Below, one piece after another: positions 25,287 through 33,052 of a stretch of 64,000 bases of DNA. Source of the stretch: Cytophagales bacterium (lineage in GTDB: Bacteria > Bacteroidota > Bacteroidia > Cytophagales > Spirosomataceae); the NCBI GenBank assembly GCA_013298125.1, contig JAAFJP010000009.1:1-64000 (forward strand), written 5' to 3'. Position numbers and translations under genes: made by a program. Numbering within the stretch: the stretch's first letter is position 1; each line of letters begins with the position of its first letter. The notes under the pieces are model-generated. The model saw nothing but the letters and a program-made list of their open reading frames with translations, made no database searches and was not told the DNA's origin.

Positions 25287-25940
25287 ATGGCAAAGAAAAA
25301 AGAATGGCAGGAAGGTGAAATGATTGCTACCTTCAATTTAACGAAAATAGACAATGCTGTTACTCCTTTGATGGCAGAATGGTTAGCTGCCGATTTGCCA
25401 AAATTTGACGTTGTAGAACAAGGAATTTTTCAAAAACTTACCGCAAAATCAAATAAAATTGCGACTTGGAAAGAGGAAGATTATAAGATGAAATTCATCA
25501 GCCAAGTCTTGGAGCTTGGGCAGGTCATGGAGGGAGAAAAATTTGTTTCATTTTTTGATAAATCCTTTGCTGCGGACGTAGAAGGGTATAAATTATCAGT
25601 CAAAGCGGATTTTGTCATTGCCAAAGGAGTATTAGATTACCTTCAAAAACCTTATTTTTACTTTCAAGAGTATAAACCGCAAAAAAACCCAACAGGCGAC
25701 CCAATGGCTCAGATTTTGGAAGCTTTTTTGATTGCCCAAGTTGAAAATAAAAAGGAAGAGTCAGAGAATCCTTTATATGGGTGTGAGATTGTTGGGGCGA
25801 CTTGGAGATTCATAACAATGGAAGAAAAAACCTACTGTGTTTCAAAATCCTTTGACTGTTCGGACGATGAAGATTTATTGAAAATCATTGCCATTCTTCG
25901 TAAGTTTAAGATGATTTTAGAGACACGGTTGTTGGTGTAG
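25287..25940 (+). CDS. Conserved-looking cytoplasmic protein, possibly PD-(D/E)XK-like
   Basis: A 217-aa soluble protein without signal or membrane segment. I do not recognise the family by name. The middle has 'KADFVIAKG' followed by 'YFYFQEYKPQK' (about residues 110-135), an order reminiscent of the D...ExK core of PD-(D/E)XK nucleases, with 'MAQILEAFLIAQ' as the following helix. Transfer of this motif reading to function is speculative. The last third is helical ('DDEDLLKIIAILRKFKMILE'). It is flanked by terminators and so is an independent unit. Confidence 0.55.
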   Translation: MAKKKEWQEGEMIATFNLTKIDNAVTPLMAEWLAADLPKFDVVEQGIFQKLTAKSNKIATWKEEDYKMKFISQVLELGQVMEGEKFVSFFDKSFAADVEGYKLSVKADFVIAKGVLDYLQKPYFYFQEYKPQKNPTGDPMAQILEAFLIAQVENKKEESENPLYGCEIVGATWRFITMEEKTYCVSKSFDCSDDEDLLKIIAILRKFKMILETRLLV

Positions 25941-25946
25941 AATAAA

Positions 25947-26008
25947 CGTAACACAGACTTTAGTCTGTATCGGAGTAGAAAAAATTACAGACTAAAGTCT
26001 ATGTTACT
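25947..26008. repeat. Inverted repeat GTAACACAGACTTTAGTCTG...
   Basis: GTAACACAGACTTTAGTCTGT is mirrored by ACAGACTAAAGTCTATGTTAC across a 16-base centre; each arm also holds the small palindrome AGACTTTAGTCT. It lies directly before a terminator hairpin. Confidence 0.7.
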
Positions 26009-26010
26009 CA

Positions 26011-26046
26011 AAAGCCTATCAGAACCAAATTGATAGGCTTTTTTTG
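26011..26046 (+). terminator. Rho-independent terminator
   Basis: AAAGCCTATCA pairs with TGATAGGCTTT around a 9-base loop and runs into T7. It ends 8 bases before the next start codon. Confidence 0.75.
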
Positions 26047-26053
26047 AATAAAT

Positions 26054-27532
26054 ATGAATATTAATCCCAACAAAGTAAAAATAATCTTCGGGCTAAAAAT
26101 CAGGCAGTTACGTTTGGATAAAAAACTGTCTCTGAGCGAAGTTGCCGATAAATCAAACCTTTCGATTTCGTATTTGAATGAAATTGAGAAGGGGAAAAAA
26201 TACCCTAAAACCGAAAAAATCATGGCCTTGGCGGAGGCTTTGCAAGTGGATTATGACTACTTGGTTTCGCTCAAAGTAGATAAACACCTCGAACCTATTT
26301 CTGAATTATTGAATGCCAATACGTTAAGCCAATTACCTTTTGATATTTTCGGAATTTCGCCCAATACCTTTATCGAATTGATGTCGGAAGCTCCCGCACA
26401 GGTGGCTTCGTTTGTCAAAACCATTACCGAAATCAGTCGGACTTATGATATTAGTTTGGAGAAATTTTATTTGGCTGCCCTTCGCTCTTATATCGAATCT
26501 CACGACAATTATTTTGAGGATTTAGAAGAATCCGCCCAGACTTTTCGCAAACTTTTTGAGATTAGTAACACCACTTCTCCCAATGAGATTTTACTCAAAA
26601 ATATTCTCGAAAAATTCTATAAATACCGTATCGAAGAATATACCGACAAGCAATACCCAGACTTAGCAACTGTCCGTTCTGTTTTTATTCCAAATGAAAG
26701 TAAATTATTGATTAACAGTGCTTTAAGTTCTGAACAAAAGGCATTTGTTTATGGACGAGAGATTGGTTATCAATATCTCCAAATCCAAAATCGCCCTTTG
26801 ATTTCGTCTGTTTTAGAGGTCAATTCTTTTGAAGAAGTATTGAATAATTATCGGGCTTCGTATTTTTCAGGAGCAATTTTGATTAATCGGAACATTCTCA
26901 TTGACCGTCTGACGTACTTCTTCGCATCGCCCAAATGGGATGCCACGATGTTCCTGAATATCATGCGGTTGTTTAGCGTAACGCCCGAGGTTTTTATGCA
27001 CCGCATCTCTAATGTAATGACAGGGTATTTTAACATCAAAAATCTCTTCTTTATTCGGTCAGAGAAACAAGCCAACGAAGAAGGACTCTTCCTGACCCGT
27101 GAAATGCACCTTGCTAAATTGCATACCCCACACGGAACAGCCATGAAAGAGCATTATTGCCGACGTTGGTTATCGGCGGTGATGTTGAAAGAATTAGAGA
27201 AAAAACAAGCTAATAAGGAGGTGCTTTGTATGGTGCAAGTTTCTGAATATGAGGATGCTAAGACCAATTATTTAGTAATTGGTCTTGCCAAACAGTCTTC
27301 TCTCGCCCACGAACGAAATAGTAGTCTCACGATAGGATTTGTGATTGACGATGCCCTCAAAGGCATGATAAGTTTCTTAAATGATAATACGATATTGCAT
27401 CGAAAAGTAAACGAAACCTGTGAGCGATGCGGATTGATGGATTGTGCGGAGAGAGTCCAAGCACCCACTATTTTAGCCAAAAGACAAATAAAAGAAACCA
27501 TTAAAAATATTATCTTAAAACCCAATCCATGA
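26054..27532 (+). CDS. XRE-family transcriptional regulator, short-chain-acyl (ScfR/RamB-like) type
   Basis: A 492-aa regulator. Residues about 8-62 form a helix-turn-helix of the Xre type (IRQLRLDKKLSLSEVADKSN, then LNEIEKGKKYP). The long remainder resembles the IrrE/ImmA-like region plus C-terminal domain of ScfR/RamB proteins. It ends in a Cys-rich signature CERCGLMDCAERV (about 455-467). RamB-type regulators respond to acyl-CoA or acetate status in other bacteria. Here the gene overlaps the downstream transporter by 4 bases (ATGA), and acetyl-CoA synthetase lies 5.5 kb further on. A role in sensing organic acids taken up by the transporter is inference. Confidence 0.82.
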   Translation: MNINPNKVKIIFGLKIRQLRLDKKLSLSEVADKSNLSISYLNEIEKGKKYPKTEKIMALAEALQVDYDYLVSLKVDKHLEPISELLNANTLSQLPFDIFGISPNTFIELMSEAPAQVASFVKTITEISRTYDISLEKFYLAALRSYIESHDNYFEDLEESAQTFRKLFEISNTTSPNEILLKNILEKFYKYRIEEYTDKQYPDLATVRSVFIPNESKLLINSALSSEQKAFVYGREIGYQYLQIQNRPLISSVLEVNSFEEVLNNYRASYFSGAILINRNILIDRLTYFFASPKWDATMFLNIMRLFSVTPEVFMHRISNVMTGYFNIKNLFFIRSEKQANEEGLFLTREMHLAKLHTPHGTAMKEHYCRRWLSAVMLKELEKKQANKEVLCMVQVSEYEDAKTNYLVIGLAKQSSLAHERNSSLTIGFVIDDALKGMISFLNDNTILHRKVNETCERCGLMDCAERVQAPTILAKRQIKETIKNIILKPNP

Positions 27533-29061
27533 AAAAAACAAGCACCAAAGAATTAGCCGCTATCATCGGAGCATCGTCCGTCGGGACACTTATTGAATGG
27601 TATGATTTCTATATTTTCGGAAGTCTCGCCACGATTATTTCCACCCAATTTTTCCCAAAAGATAATCCAACTGCCGCCTTTTTATCGACCTTAGCCACCT
27701 TTGCAGCGGGCTTTGTCGTGCGTCCTTTTGGGGCTATATTCTTTGGTAGATTAGGTGATTTAATTGGCAGAAAATATACCTTCATGGTTACACTGATGCT
27801 CATGGGAGGAGCAACTTTTGCGATTGGCTTAGTCCCAAAATACGAAACCATCGGCTTCTTTGCTCCGCTTATCGTATTGATTTTGAGACTTTTACAAGGT
27901 CTTGCCCTCGGAGGTGAGTACGGAGGGGCAGCCACCTATGTAGCCGAACACTCTCCCGTAGGAGAGCGTGGGTTTTGGACATCTTGGATTCAGATAACTG
28001 CCACGGCGGGACTATTTATTTCAATAGGCGTAATCTTAGTTACAAAGAATTCGATGGAAAAAACCGCATGGGAAGATTGGGGTTGGCGGATTCCATTTTT
28101 GGTTTCAATCATCATGGTTTATGTGTCGGTTTTGATTCGTAAAAATATGTCTGAATCACCACTTTTTGCCAAAGCCAAAGCGGAAGGAAAGACCTCCACA
28201 AACCCTCTGAAAGAATCATTTGGCAATAAACTCAATTTCAAGTTTGTGTTATTGGCATTATTTGGGGCAACCATGGGGCAAGGTGTGGTTTTTTACACAG
28301 GACAATTCTATGCTCAATCCTTCCTTCTCAAAATCATGAACCTTGATTTTGACCAAGCTAACACGCTGTTAATCATTGCTTTAATGATGGGAACACCTTT
28401 CTTTGTGGTCTTCGGTTGGTTGTCGGACAAAGTAGGTCGAAAGCCTATTATGTTGGCAGGAATGCTGATTGCGGTGTTGAGTTACAGAACGATTTATGAG
28501 AAAATGTATCAGACGACTAATTTGAAAAATAAGGTAGAAGTTGAAGGTGGGGCGAGAATTGAAGAGACTGAAATTGAGCCCAATTCAAAAGGAGAATATT
28601 CAACTTTTAGAACTACAACAAAGAAGTTTACAGACGGAACTGTTTATACAGAAGTAGAAAAAGACTCTTGGATTTTAGACAAAAAGATAAAAACAGAAAC
28701 AACCAAAACCACAAAAATCAACGATTCTGACAAATGGACATTGATTTGGTTGATTTTCATACAATTGATTTTCGTAACGATGGCGTATGGACCAATTGCA
28801 GCTTTTTTAGTAGAAATGTTCCCCGTCAAGATTCGCTATACGTCCATGTCATTGCCTTATCATATCGGAAATGGTGTTTTCGGAGGTTTAATGCCAGCCA
28901 TTGCTACGTATTTAGTCAGCCAAGCAAAAGATGCCCAAACGCCTGATTATTATTTGGCTGGGCTAACTTATCCAATTATTATTGCAAGCGTTTGCTTTGT
29001 GATTGGATTGTTGTATATAAAGGAGCAAAGGAACGGAGGAACAGAGGAACAAAGTGAGTAG
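27529..29061 (+). CDS. MHS-family MFS transporter (metabolite:H+ symporter)
   Basis: A 510-aa major facilitator protein. The N-half has SVGTLIEWYDFYIFG and 'FFGRLGDLIGRKYTFM', the loop 2-3 signature of the MHS group (proline/betaine, citrate, shikimate and alpha-ketoglutarate carriers), and 'LRLLQGLALGGEYGGA'. The second half has 'FGWLSDKVGRKPIML'. A charged, Lys/Thr/Glu-rich insert of about 80 residues (about 320-400) interrupts the second half. Substrate not determinable. Coupled to the ScfR-like regulator. The last residues (EQRNGGTEEQSE) are encoded by the repeat beginning at 29023. Confidence 0.88.
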   Translation: MKKTSTKELAAIIGASSVGTLIEWYDFYIFGSLATIISTQFFPKDNPTAAFLSTLATFAAGFVVRPFGAIFFGRLGDLIGRKYTFMVTLMLMGGATFAIGLVPKYETIGFFAPLIVLILRLLQGLALGGEYGGAATYVAEHSPVGERGFWTSWIQITATAGLFISIGVILVTKNSMEKTAWEDWGWRIPFLVSIIMVYVSVLIRKNMSESPLFAKAKAEGKTSTNPLKESFGNKLNFKFVLLALFGATMGQGVVFYTGQFYAQSFLLKIMNLDFDQANTLLIIALMMGTPFFVVFGWLSDKVGRKPIMLAGMLIAVLSYRTIYEKMYQTTNLKNKVEVEGGARIEETEIEPNSKGEYSTFRTTTKKFTDGTVYTEVEKDSWILDKKIKTETTKTTKINDSDKWTLIWLIFIQLIFVTMAYGPIAAFLVEMFPVKIRYTSMSLPYHIGNGVFGGLMPAIATYLVSQAKDAQTPDYYLAGLTYPIIIASVCFVIGLLYIKEQRNGGTEEQSE

Positions 29062-29224
29062 GAATGTACAAAAAATGCGAAGTAGCGGAGAAACAGGGAA
29101 GCAAAGTGAGTAAGAGTTCGACATTCCGTAGATAATAAATAGTGTAATTTAAAAATAGAATTTAGTGCTAAAACCTTTGGAACAATACACATTGTTCCTT
29201 CGCTCCTTTGCCACTTTGTTCCTC
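29023..29224. repeat. Imperfect inverted repeat of GGAACAAAG-type sequence
   Basis: GGAGCAAAGGAACGGAGGAAC...GGAACAAAGTG (29024-29056) is mirrored by TTCCTTCGCTCCTTTGCCAC and CACTTTGTTCC (29193-29223). The left arm supplies the last codons of the transporter and the right arm lies just before the next start codon. Confidence 0.55.
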
Positions 29225-29233
29225 AATAAAAAC

Positions 29234-29452
29234 ATGAACGCAATCAAAAAAATACTCGGTATCGTTTGGATACTTTTAGCTTTGGCAACTGCCTATTTTG
29301 GAATAGGTGTATTAGGTTTGCCTAAATTATCATCAGGAAATCAAGAAGATTTGGTTTTTGGCATCATCATTATGGGCGTACTGACTCCCATCATCACGGG
29401 AGGCTTACTGATTTTTGGGAAATATGCTTTGGAGGGAGAATATGGGGAGTAG
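29234..29452 (+). CDS. Small two-helix membrane protein, probable transporter accessory
   Basis: From the ATG at 29234, 72 aa with two hydrophobic segments (about 8-28 and 43-64) and the acidic tail GKYALEGEYGE. The start is preferred over an upstream in-frame ATG because the latter reads through the repeat arm. Small proteins of this look (IKKILGIVWILLAL... start) are frequent after MHS transporters in Bacteroidota, and I recall a DUF6814-type name, which I cannot confirm here. Likely co-transcribed with the transporter. Confidence 0.65.
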   Translation: MNAIKKILGIVWILLALATAYFGIGVLGLPKLSSGNQEDLVFGIIIMGVLTPIITGGLLIFGKYALEGEYGE

Positions 29453-29550
29453 AGAACCGCCATCTCTGACCGTTTTTTTTGTAACAACGAGCGAATGCCT
29501 AACAAATGTTATCTTTCCTCCTAACGTCCAAAACGTCTTTGTTATATTTT

Positions 29551-29694
29551 CTATCTGTTCAAAAATTTATTGAGTTGAGTAAGATTTGAACTCAATAAAA
29601 TCTCTCCCATTTCAAGAGCTTTCTTCTGAGATATTGACATGGTTTCATCCGATTTTGAGGAGATTTTTGCAGGTTTTATGTGTTCTTTTTTCAT
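29551..29694 (-). CDS. 47-aa protein coupled to the DUF6934-like gene
   Basis: The ATG at 29694 lies one base after the stop codon of the upstream gene, and the frame runs 47 codons to TAG at 29551. The product is basic at the N-terminus (MKKEHIKPAKISSKSDETMS) and helical after it (KKALEMGEILLSSNLTQLNKFL). Such spacing points to translational coupling. The arrangement of a compact protein with a very small partner recalls toxin-antitoxin pairs, but no known family is recognised. Confidence 0.55.
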   Translation of the reverse strand: MKKEHIKPAKISSKSDETMSISQKKALEMGEILLSSNLTQLNKFLNR

Positions 29695-29695
29695 A

Positions 29696-30142
29696 TCAAT
29701 TACGCTTTTTGATGATTAAGAATGCTTTGTAATCTTGATTAGTTTTAAATAATTCGTACTCGCCATTTTTTAATATGCCCAATACGACGAATTTTTCTTG
29801 AATTTTGTCAATTTCTTTGGAAATAACAATTCTGTAAAGTCTTGTTCTGCGGTCATCACTTCCATTGAAGGTAATAATTTTCTCTGGAAATTTATTCAAA
29901 AACTCTTCAATTATTTTAATCACCGTAGATAAAACAGTTGGTAAATCTTGATTGTCAGAAACTGCCATATCACTTTCTCTACCATCTGCCAGTATGTCGA
30001 GTAAAGCTAAATTATAAATGTCATTTATGGGCGTTTGTGTGAATGTAACAGCTTTATGAACCGTTTTTTCATTACTAATACTATCAAACTCGTACCTTGC
30101 ATCTAAATTTTTGAGGTAAAAAGGATATGGATTTTCTTCCAT
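29696..30142 (-). CDS. DUF6934-like protein
   Basis: A 148-aa soluble protein. The pattern YEFDSISNEKTVHKAVTFTQ, then 'YNLALLDILADG', 'MAVSDNQDLPTVLSTVIKII' and 'GSDDRRTRLYRIVIS' corresponds to what I know of the Bacteroidota family DUF6934, whose function is unknown. The conserved 'SxxRTRLYR' block may be functional. It is the first gene of a two-gene unit with the 47-aa protein. Confidence 0.65.
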   Translation of the reverse strand: MEENPYPFYLKNLDARYEFDSISNEKTVHKAVTFTQTPINDIYNLALLDILADGRESDMAVSDNQDLPTVLSTVIKIIEEFLNKFPEKIITFNGSDDRRTRLYRIVISKEIDKIQEKFVVLGILKNGEYELFKTNQDYKAFLIIKKRN

Positions 30143-30253
30143 TGATTAGTTTTTAGTGGTCAATATTCAAACAATTTTCAAAAATACTGAAAAGGGAGTG
30201 TTTTTTGAAATATTAGTGCGTTTATCTTTGTGTTAGAAAAAATACGACCTCTG

Positions 30254-30403
30254 TCATTGCGAACAACGTGAAGCAATCTGTTAGCTTACGGGCGGAGATA
30301 TTTAAACTCAATTATGCTAACTTCCAACATTCTCGCACTCACATAACAGAGTGACGCTCTTTGTGATTTTGGGTCGTAGGAACGCTTCGCTAAACCTACG
30401 ACC
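30254..30403. repeat. Dispersed repeats at the entrance of the accessory island
   Basis: GTCATTGCGAACAACGTGAAGCAATCTGTT at 30254 (stated here as position with core GAAGCAATCTGTT) matches the left arm of the inverted repeat at 41294. GGTCGTAGG...CCTACGACC at 30372-30403 matches the palindrome at 13613. No gene is seen between 30143 and 30602. Confidence 0.65.
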
Positions 30404-30421
30404 AGATTAGGTGGGCTTTTA

Positions 30422-30590
30422 TTTCCACCTTTGTTGGTATTTTCCACCAACAATCGGAAGAATAATATTAATGGTTGATTATCAGATAGTTATAAATAAA
30501 ATATATTCGTTCGATTGCTTTCGCACGAGTCGTTGGTGGAAAACACGCAACGACGGCGGGCGAGCTTGGAACACCAACAAAGGCAAAAAA
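30422..30590 (+). repeat. 168-bp structured header repeat, copy 1
   Basis: Nearly identical to 31006-31173. The ends CCTTTGTTGGT and ACCAACAAAGG pair, and inside them TTTTCCACCAACAATCG pairs with CGAGTCGTTGGTGGAAAA. The most conserved part is the right third (GACGGCGGGCGAGCTTGGAA). It ends in A6, 12 bases before the start codon at 30603. It is unlike a typical integron attC (AAC/GTT are reversed). Candidate roles: structured leader RNA or recombination site. Confidence 0.8.
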
Positions 30591-30602
30591 TTAATTAAAA
30601 AT

Positions 30603-31001
30603 ATGTGGTTAGACCATTCTCCTAAGTCAGTAGAAAGTCCATTTCCTGAATCTTTTTCAATTCAGTATAAGTATGAGGATGGACTAAAAATAGCTACTCA
30701 TAAAAATAAAGATGTATTAATCATTTTTGCTGGTCATGGAAGTGTCAACTCCCATCACTTACAAAACGCTATTTTCCATAACGCTTTCGATAATGTTCAT
30801 AAAAAATACATTATTATTTGGCTATATGTAGATACGCCACAATCAGGAGAAGCAAGTAGAAATCTTGATATTGAAACGTCGGTTTATAAATCAAATATAC
30901 AACCCTACTCAGTTATACTAAAAAATGGAAAAATCATCAATACTTATGATGGTTTTTCTACTTTGGATTTGAACAGATATAGAAATTTTTTAAAAATATA
31001 G
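30603..31001 (+). CDS. Thioredoxin-fold protein with SxxS in place of CxxC
   Basis: From the ATG after the header repeat, a 132-aa protein. The layout resembles thioredoxin domains of the DsbD/DUF255 kind: 'KNKDVLIIFAGHGSVNSHHLQN' corresponds in position to 'KPV.LDFTG.GCVNCRKME', then 'YIIIWLYVD' and 'YSVILKNGKIINTYDGF' as later strands. Both catalytic Cys positions are Ser (SVNS), and no other Cys is present in the protein, so redox activity is not expected. No signal peptide is evident. An upstream in-frame ATG lies within the repeat and is unlikely to be used. Confidence 0.6.
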   Translation: MWLDHSPKSVESPFPESFSIQYKYEDGLKIATHKNKDVLIIFAGHGSVNSHHLQNAIFHNAFDNVHKKYIIIWLYVDTPQSGEASRNLDIETSVYKSNIQPYSVILKNGKIINTYDGFSTLDLNRYRNFLKI

Positions 31002-31005
31002 TAAA

Positions 31006-31173
31006 ATTCCACCTTTGTTGGTGTTTTCCACTAACAATCGGAAGAACAATTTTAGTGTTTGATTATCAGATAGTTATAAATAAATTTATTCGTTCGATTG
31101 CTTTCGCACGAGTCGTTGGTGGAAAACACACAACGACGGCGGGCGAGCTTGGAACACCAACAAAGGCAAAAAA
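31006..31173 (+). repeat. 168-bp structured header repeat, copy 2
   Basis: Second copy of the element at 30422, with the same terminal and inner pairings. It starts 5 bases after the stop of the preceding gene and ends in A6, 7 bases before the ATG at 31181. Differences between copies fall mainly in the central loop, while the stems are kept. Confidence 0.8.
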
Positions 31174-31180
31174 TATAAGA

Positions 31181-31744
31181 ATGGAAAATGTACTTATAAA
31201 ATTACTTAGCTGGATTCCTAAAAATTATAGGACTTTTACCGCTTTTGTTCTAATAATTGTAATTCTTATTGGTTACGGAATATACTTTAAAATTTTACCA
31301 AATCTGTCCAAAAAAAAGCAAGAAGTGGAAAAAGAATGTAATTTGGTTTCTATTTCAGGTAAATTAATAGACCAAAATAACAGAGAAATTAATGCTTCGG
31401 GAGTAAATATTGAAGGAATGAATTTGAATGAAGATAATACAGTACAAGGAATTTTTACATTAAAAGGCATAAGAATTCCTGCTGATAGTATTGTTAGTTT
31501 TCAAGTTAAATTAGCTGATTCTACTTATTTTACTAATGATTTTGATTTAGGAAATTCATTTAAATATCCTGTGAATAACTGTAAGGTTGATATTGGAATA
31601 ATTAGATTATATGTAAAAAAATCTTCTTCTATATTTACGAAAGTGAAAAAACAGAGTAGCTCTAAGTATAATGTAAATATTAAAGGGGACAATAAAGGGA
31701 AAATTATACAGGGTGATAAAATTATTATCGAAAATGATAATTAA
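31181..31744 (+). CDS. Membrane-anchored protein of unknown function
   Basis: From the ATG after the second header, 187 aa: a short cytoplasmic stretch, one membrane helix (about residues 20-42, TFTAFVLIIVILIGYGIYF), then a beta-rich domain (CNLVSISGKLIDQNNREI ...), like carboxypeptidase-regulatory/Ig-type folds. The tail 'NIKGDNKGKIIQGDKIII' is shared in pattern with residues about 35-52 of the next protein. The next start follows after 3 bases, so the two are coupled. Confidence 0.6.
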   Translation: MENVLIKLLSWIPKNYRTFTAFVLIIVILIGYGIYFKILPNLSKKKQEVEKECNLVSISGKLIDQNNREINASGVNIEGMNLNEDNTVQGIFTLKGIRIPADSIVSFQVKLADSTYFTNDFDLGNSFKYPVNNCKVDIGIIRLYVKKSSSIFTKVKKQSSSKYNVNIKGDNKGKIIQGDKIIIENDN

Positions 31745-31747
31745 AAT

Positions 31748-32980
31748 ATGAAGAAACTAATATTATATCTAACCATACTTTTATTAAAACCAGCATTCAT
31801 TTATTCGCAAATTTGTACTGTGAATAAAACGAATGATTTAGTAAATGACAATGGTCAAAAAATCATAATCAATGGAGATAATAATGGGAAAATATTCCAA
31901 GGTAAAAGTATTTCGATTCAGAATGTCATTTGTAATGGAAATTGTTATTTTCTTCAAGGAAATGCACTTTATATACTGAAAGAAAAAGTAAATAACGAGC
32001 TAAATAATAGGTATAACACAAAAAAGGAGTTTTTAAATGTTGGAGGGCTTAAAATGAAGGAAACTGCCTTGAAAACGTTGGAAAGTCTTCCACAAAAAGA
32101 CCAAACTTGCATAAAAGAAATTGCACAAAATCGTATTGAAGAAGGTAATTATGAAGTTTTTGAACCAAAGCCCAACCCAACAAAAGCATCTATCTTAAAA
32201 ATTAGATTTAAGGAAGATGAGTTAGAAAAATACAATCTAAGGATAGTCTATCCACCTTCCGAAAGTATAACAAGAATAAAAGAACTTGGAAAATATTTCT
32301 TTAAAGATTCCATTGGTAATTGTATCAAGCCTGCAAGATATGGTGATTGTGAAACGTATGATAATGCGGAAGACTTTAAATATGGAAAAGCTATTGTGAA
32401 ACTTGAACAAAGAAAGTACGGAATTATCAATAAAAACGGAGAATATATGATTAATCCTACTTATGAAGATATAAAACCATTCGGGGATAGTAAAAAATAC
32501 TTTGTTGGATCTAAAAGACTAACCGATGATGGTATTAATAGTTATCCATATTCAGTATATAATTTTGATGGCTCTAACACAACAACTACTACAACAAGGG
32601 CATCAAAAGAATATGCCCTAATAAATAGTTTTAGAAATAATTTTGTTACGGCACAATGCTTTGAAGGAGGTTTTTCTATCATTGATACAGCAAATTATGT
32701 TGTCAAGGAATGTTTAAAATATAGTGCTTTAAGCGATGTTTTTGCAAATAAATATCTTATAGCTACCAACGAAAGAGGTAAAAAGAATATAATTGATATT
32801 ACTGATAGAAAGTATTTATCATTTATTTATGACGATATTAATTTCTTGGCTGATACCATCAAATGTACAACAGAAAATAAGACTTTTGAATTAGATTTTC
32901 CGAAAGATAACACCTCACTTTTTCGATGTATCAGTGGCGACTGTGAGCTGTACAAGCGGATTTTAAATGGAAGAAATTAA
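31748..32980 (+). CDS. Secreted WG-repeat protein of unknown function
   Basis: A 410-aa protein with signal peptide (cleavage near IYSQ, about residue 20). Near the N-terminus 'IINGDNNGKIFQGKSISIQN' repeats the motif at the end of the previous protein. Around residue 220 there is a WG repeat (KYGIINKNGEYMINPTYEDI), with weaker ones after it. Several Cys pairs suggest a periplasmic location. Strongly AT-rich like its neighbour. Together with the upstream membrane protein it may form a periplasmic pair; this is inference. Confidence 0.65.
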   Translation: MKKLILYLTILLLKPAFIYSQICTVNKTNDLVNDNGQKIIINGDNNGKIFQGKSISIQNVICNGNCYFLQGNALYILKEKVNNELNNRYNTKKEFLNVGGLKMKETALKTLESLPQKDQTCIKEIAQNRIEEGNYEVFEPKPNPTKASILKIRFKEDELEKYNLRIVYPPSESITRIKELGKYFFKDSIGNCIKPARYGDCETYDNAEDFKYGKAIVKLEQRKYGIINKNGEYMINPTYEDIKPFGDSKKYFVGSKRLTDDGINSYPYSVYNFDGSNTTTTTTRASKEYALINSFRNNFVTAQCFEGGFSIIDTANYVVKECLKYSALSDVFANKYLIATNERGKKNIIDITDRKYLSFIYDDINFLADTIKCTTENKTFELDFPKDNTSLFRCISGDCELYKRILNGRN

Positions 32981-33052
32981 AATATTTCGCTCTTTCAGAT
33001 TTGTATTTCAAAACCAAAATGTAAAAAACTAACAATCCGATATTACCAAAAA

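Noticed and set aside
30411-30602. N-terminal extensions of the two genes behind the header repeats (also 31055-31180)
   Set aside because: They translate the repeat itself, giving similar spurious peptides in front of unrelated proteins.
30422-31173. Header repeats as integron attC sites
   Set aside because: The terminal cores have GTT on the left and AAC on the right, opposite to attC, and no integrase gene is present in the window.
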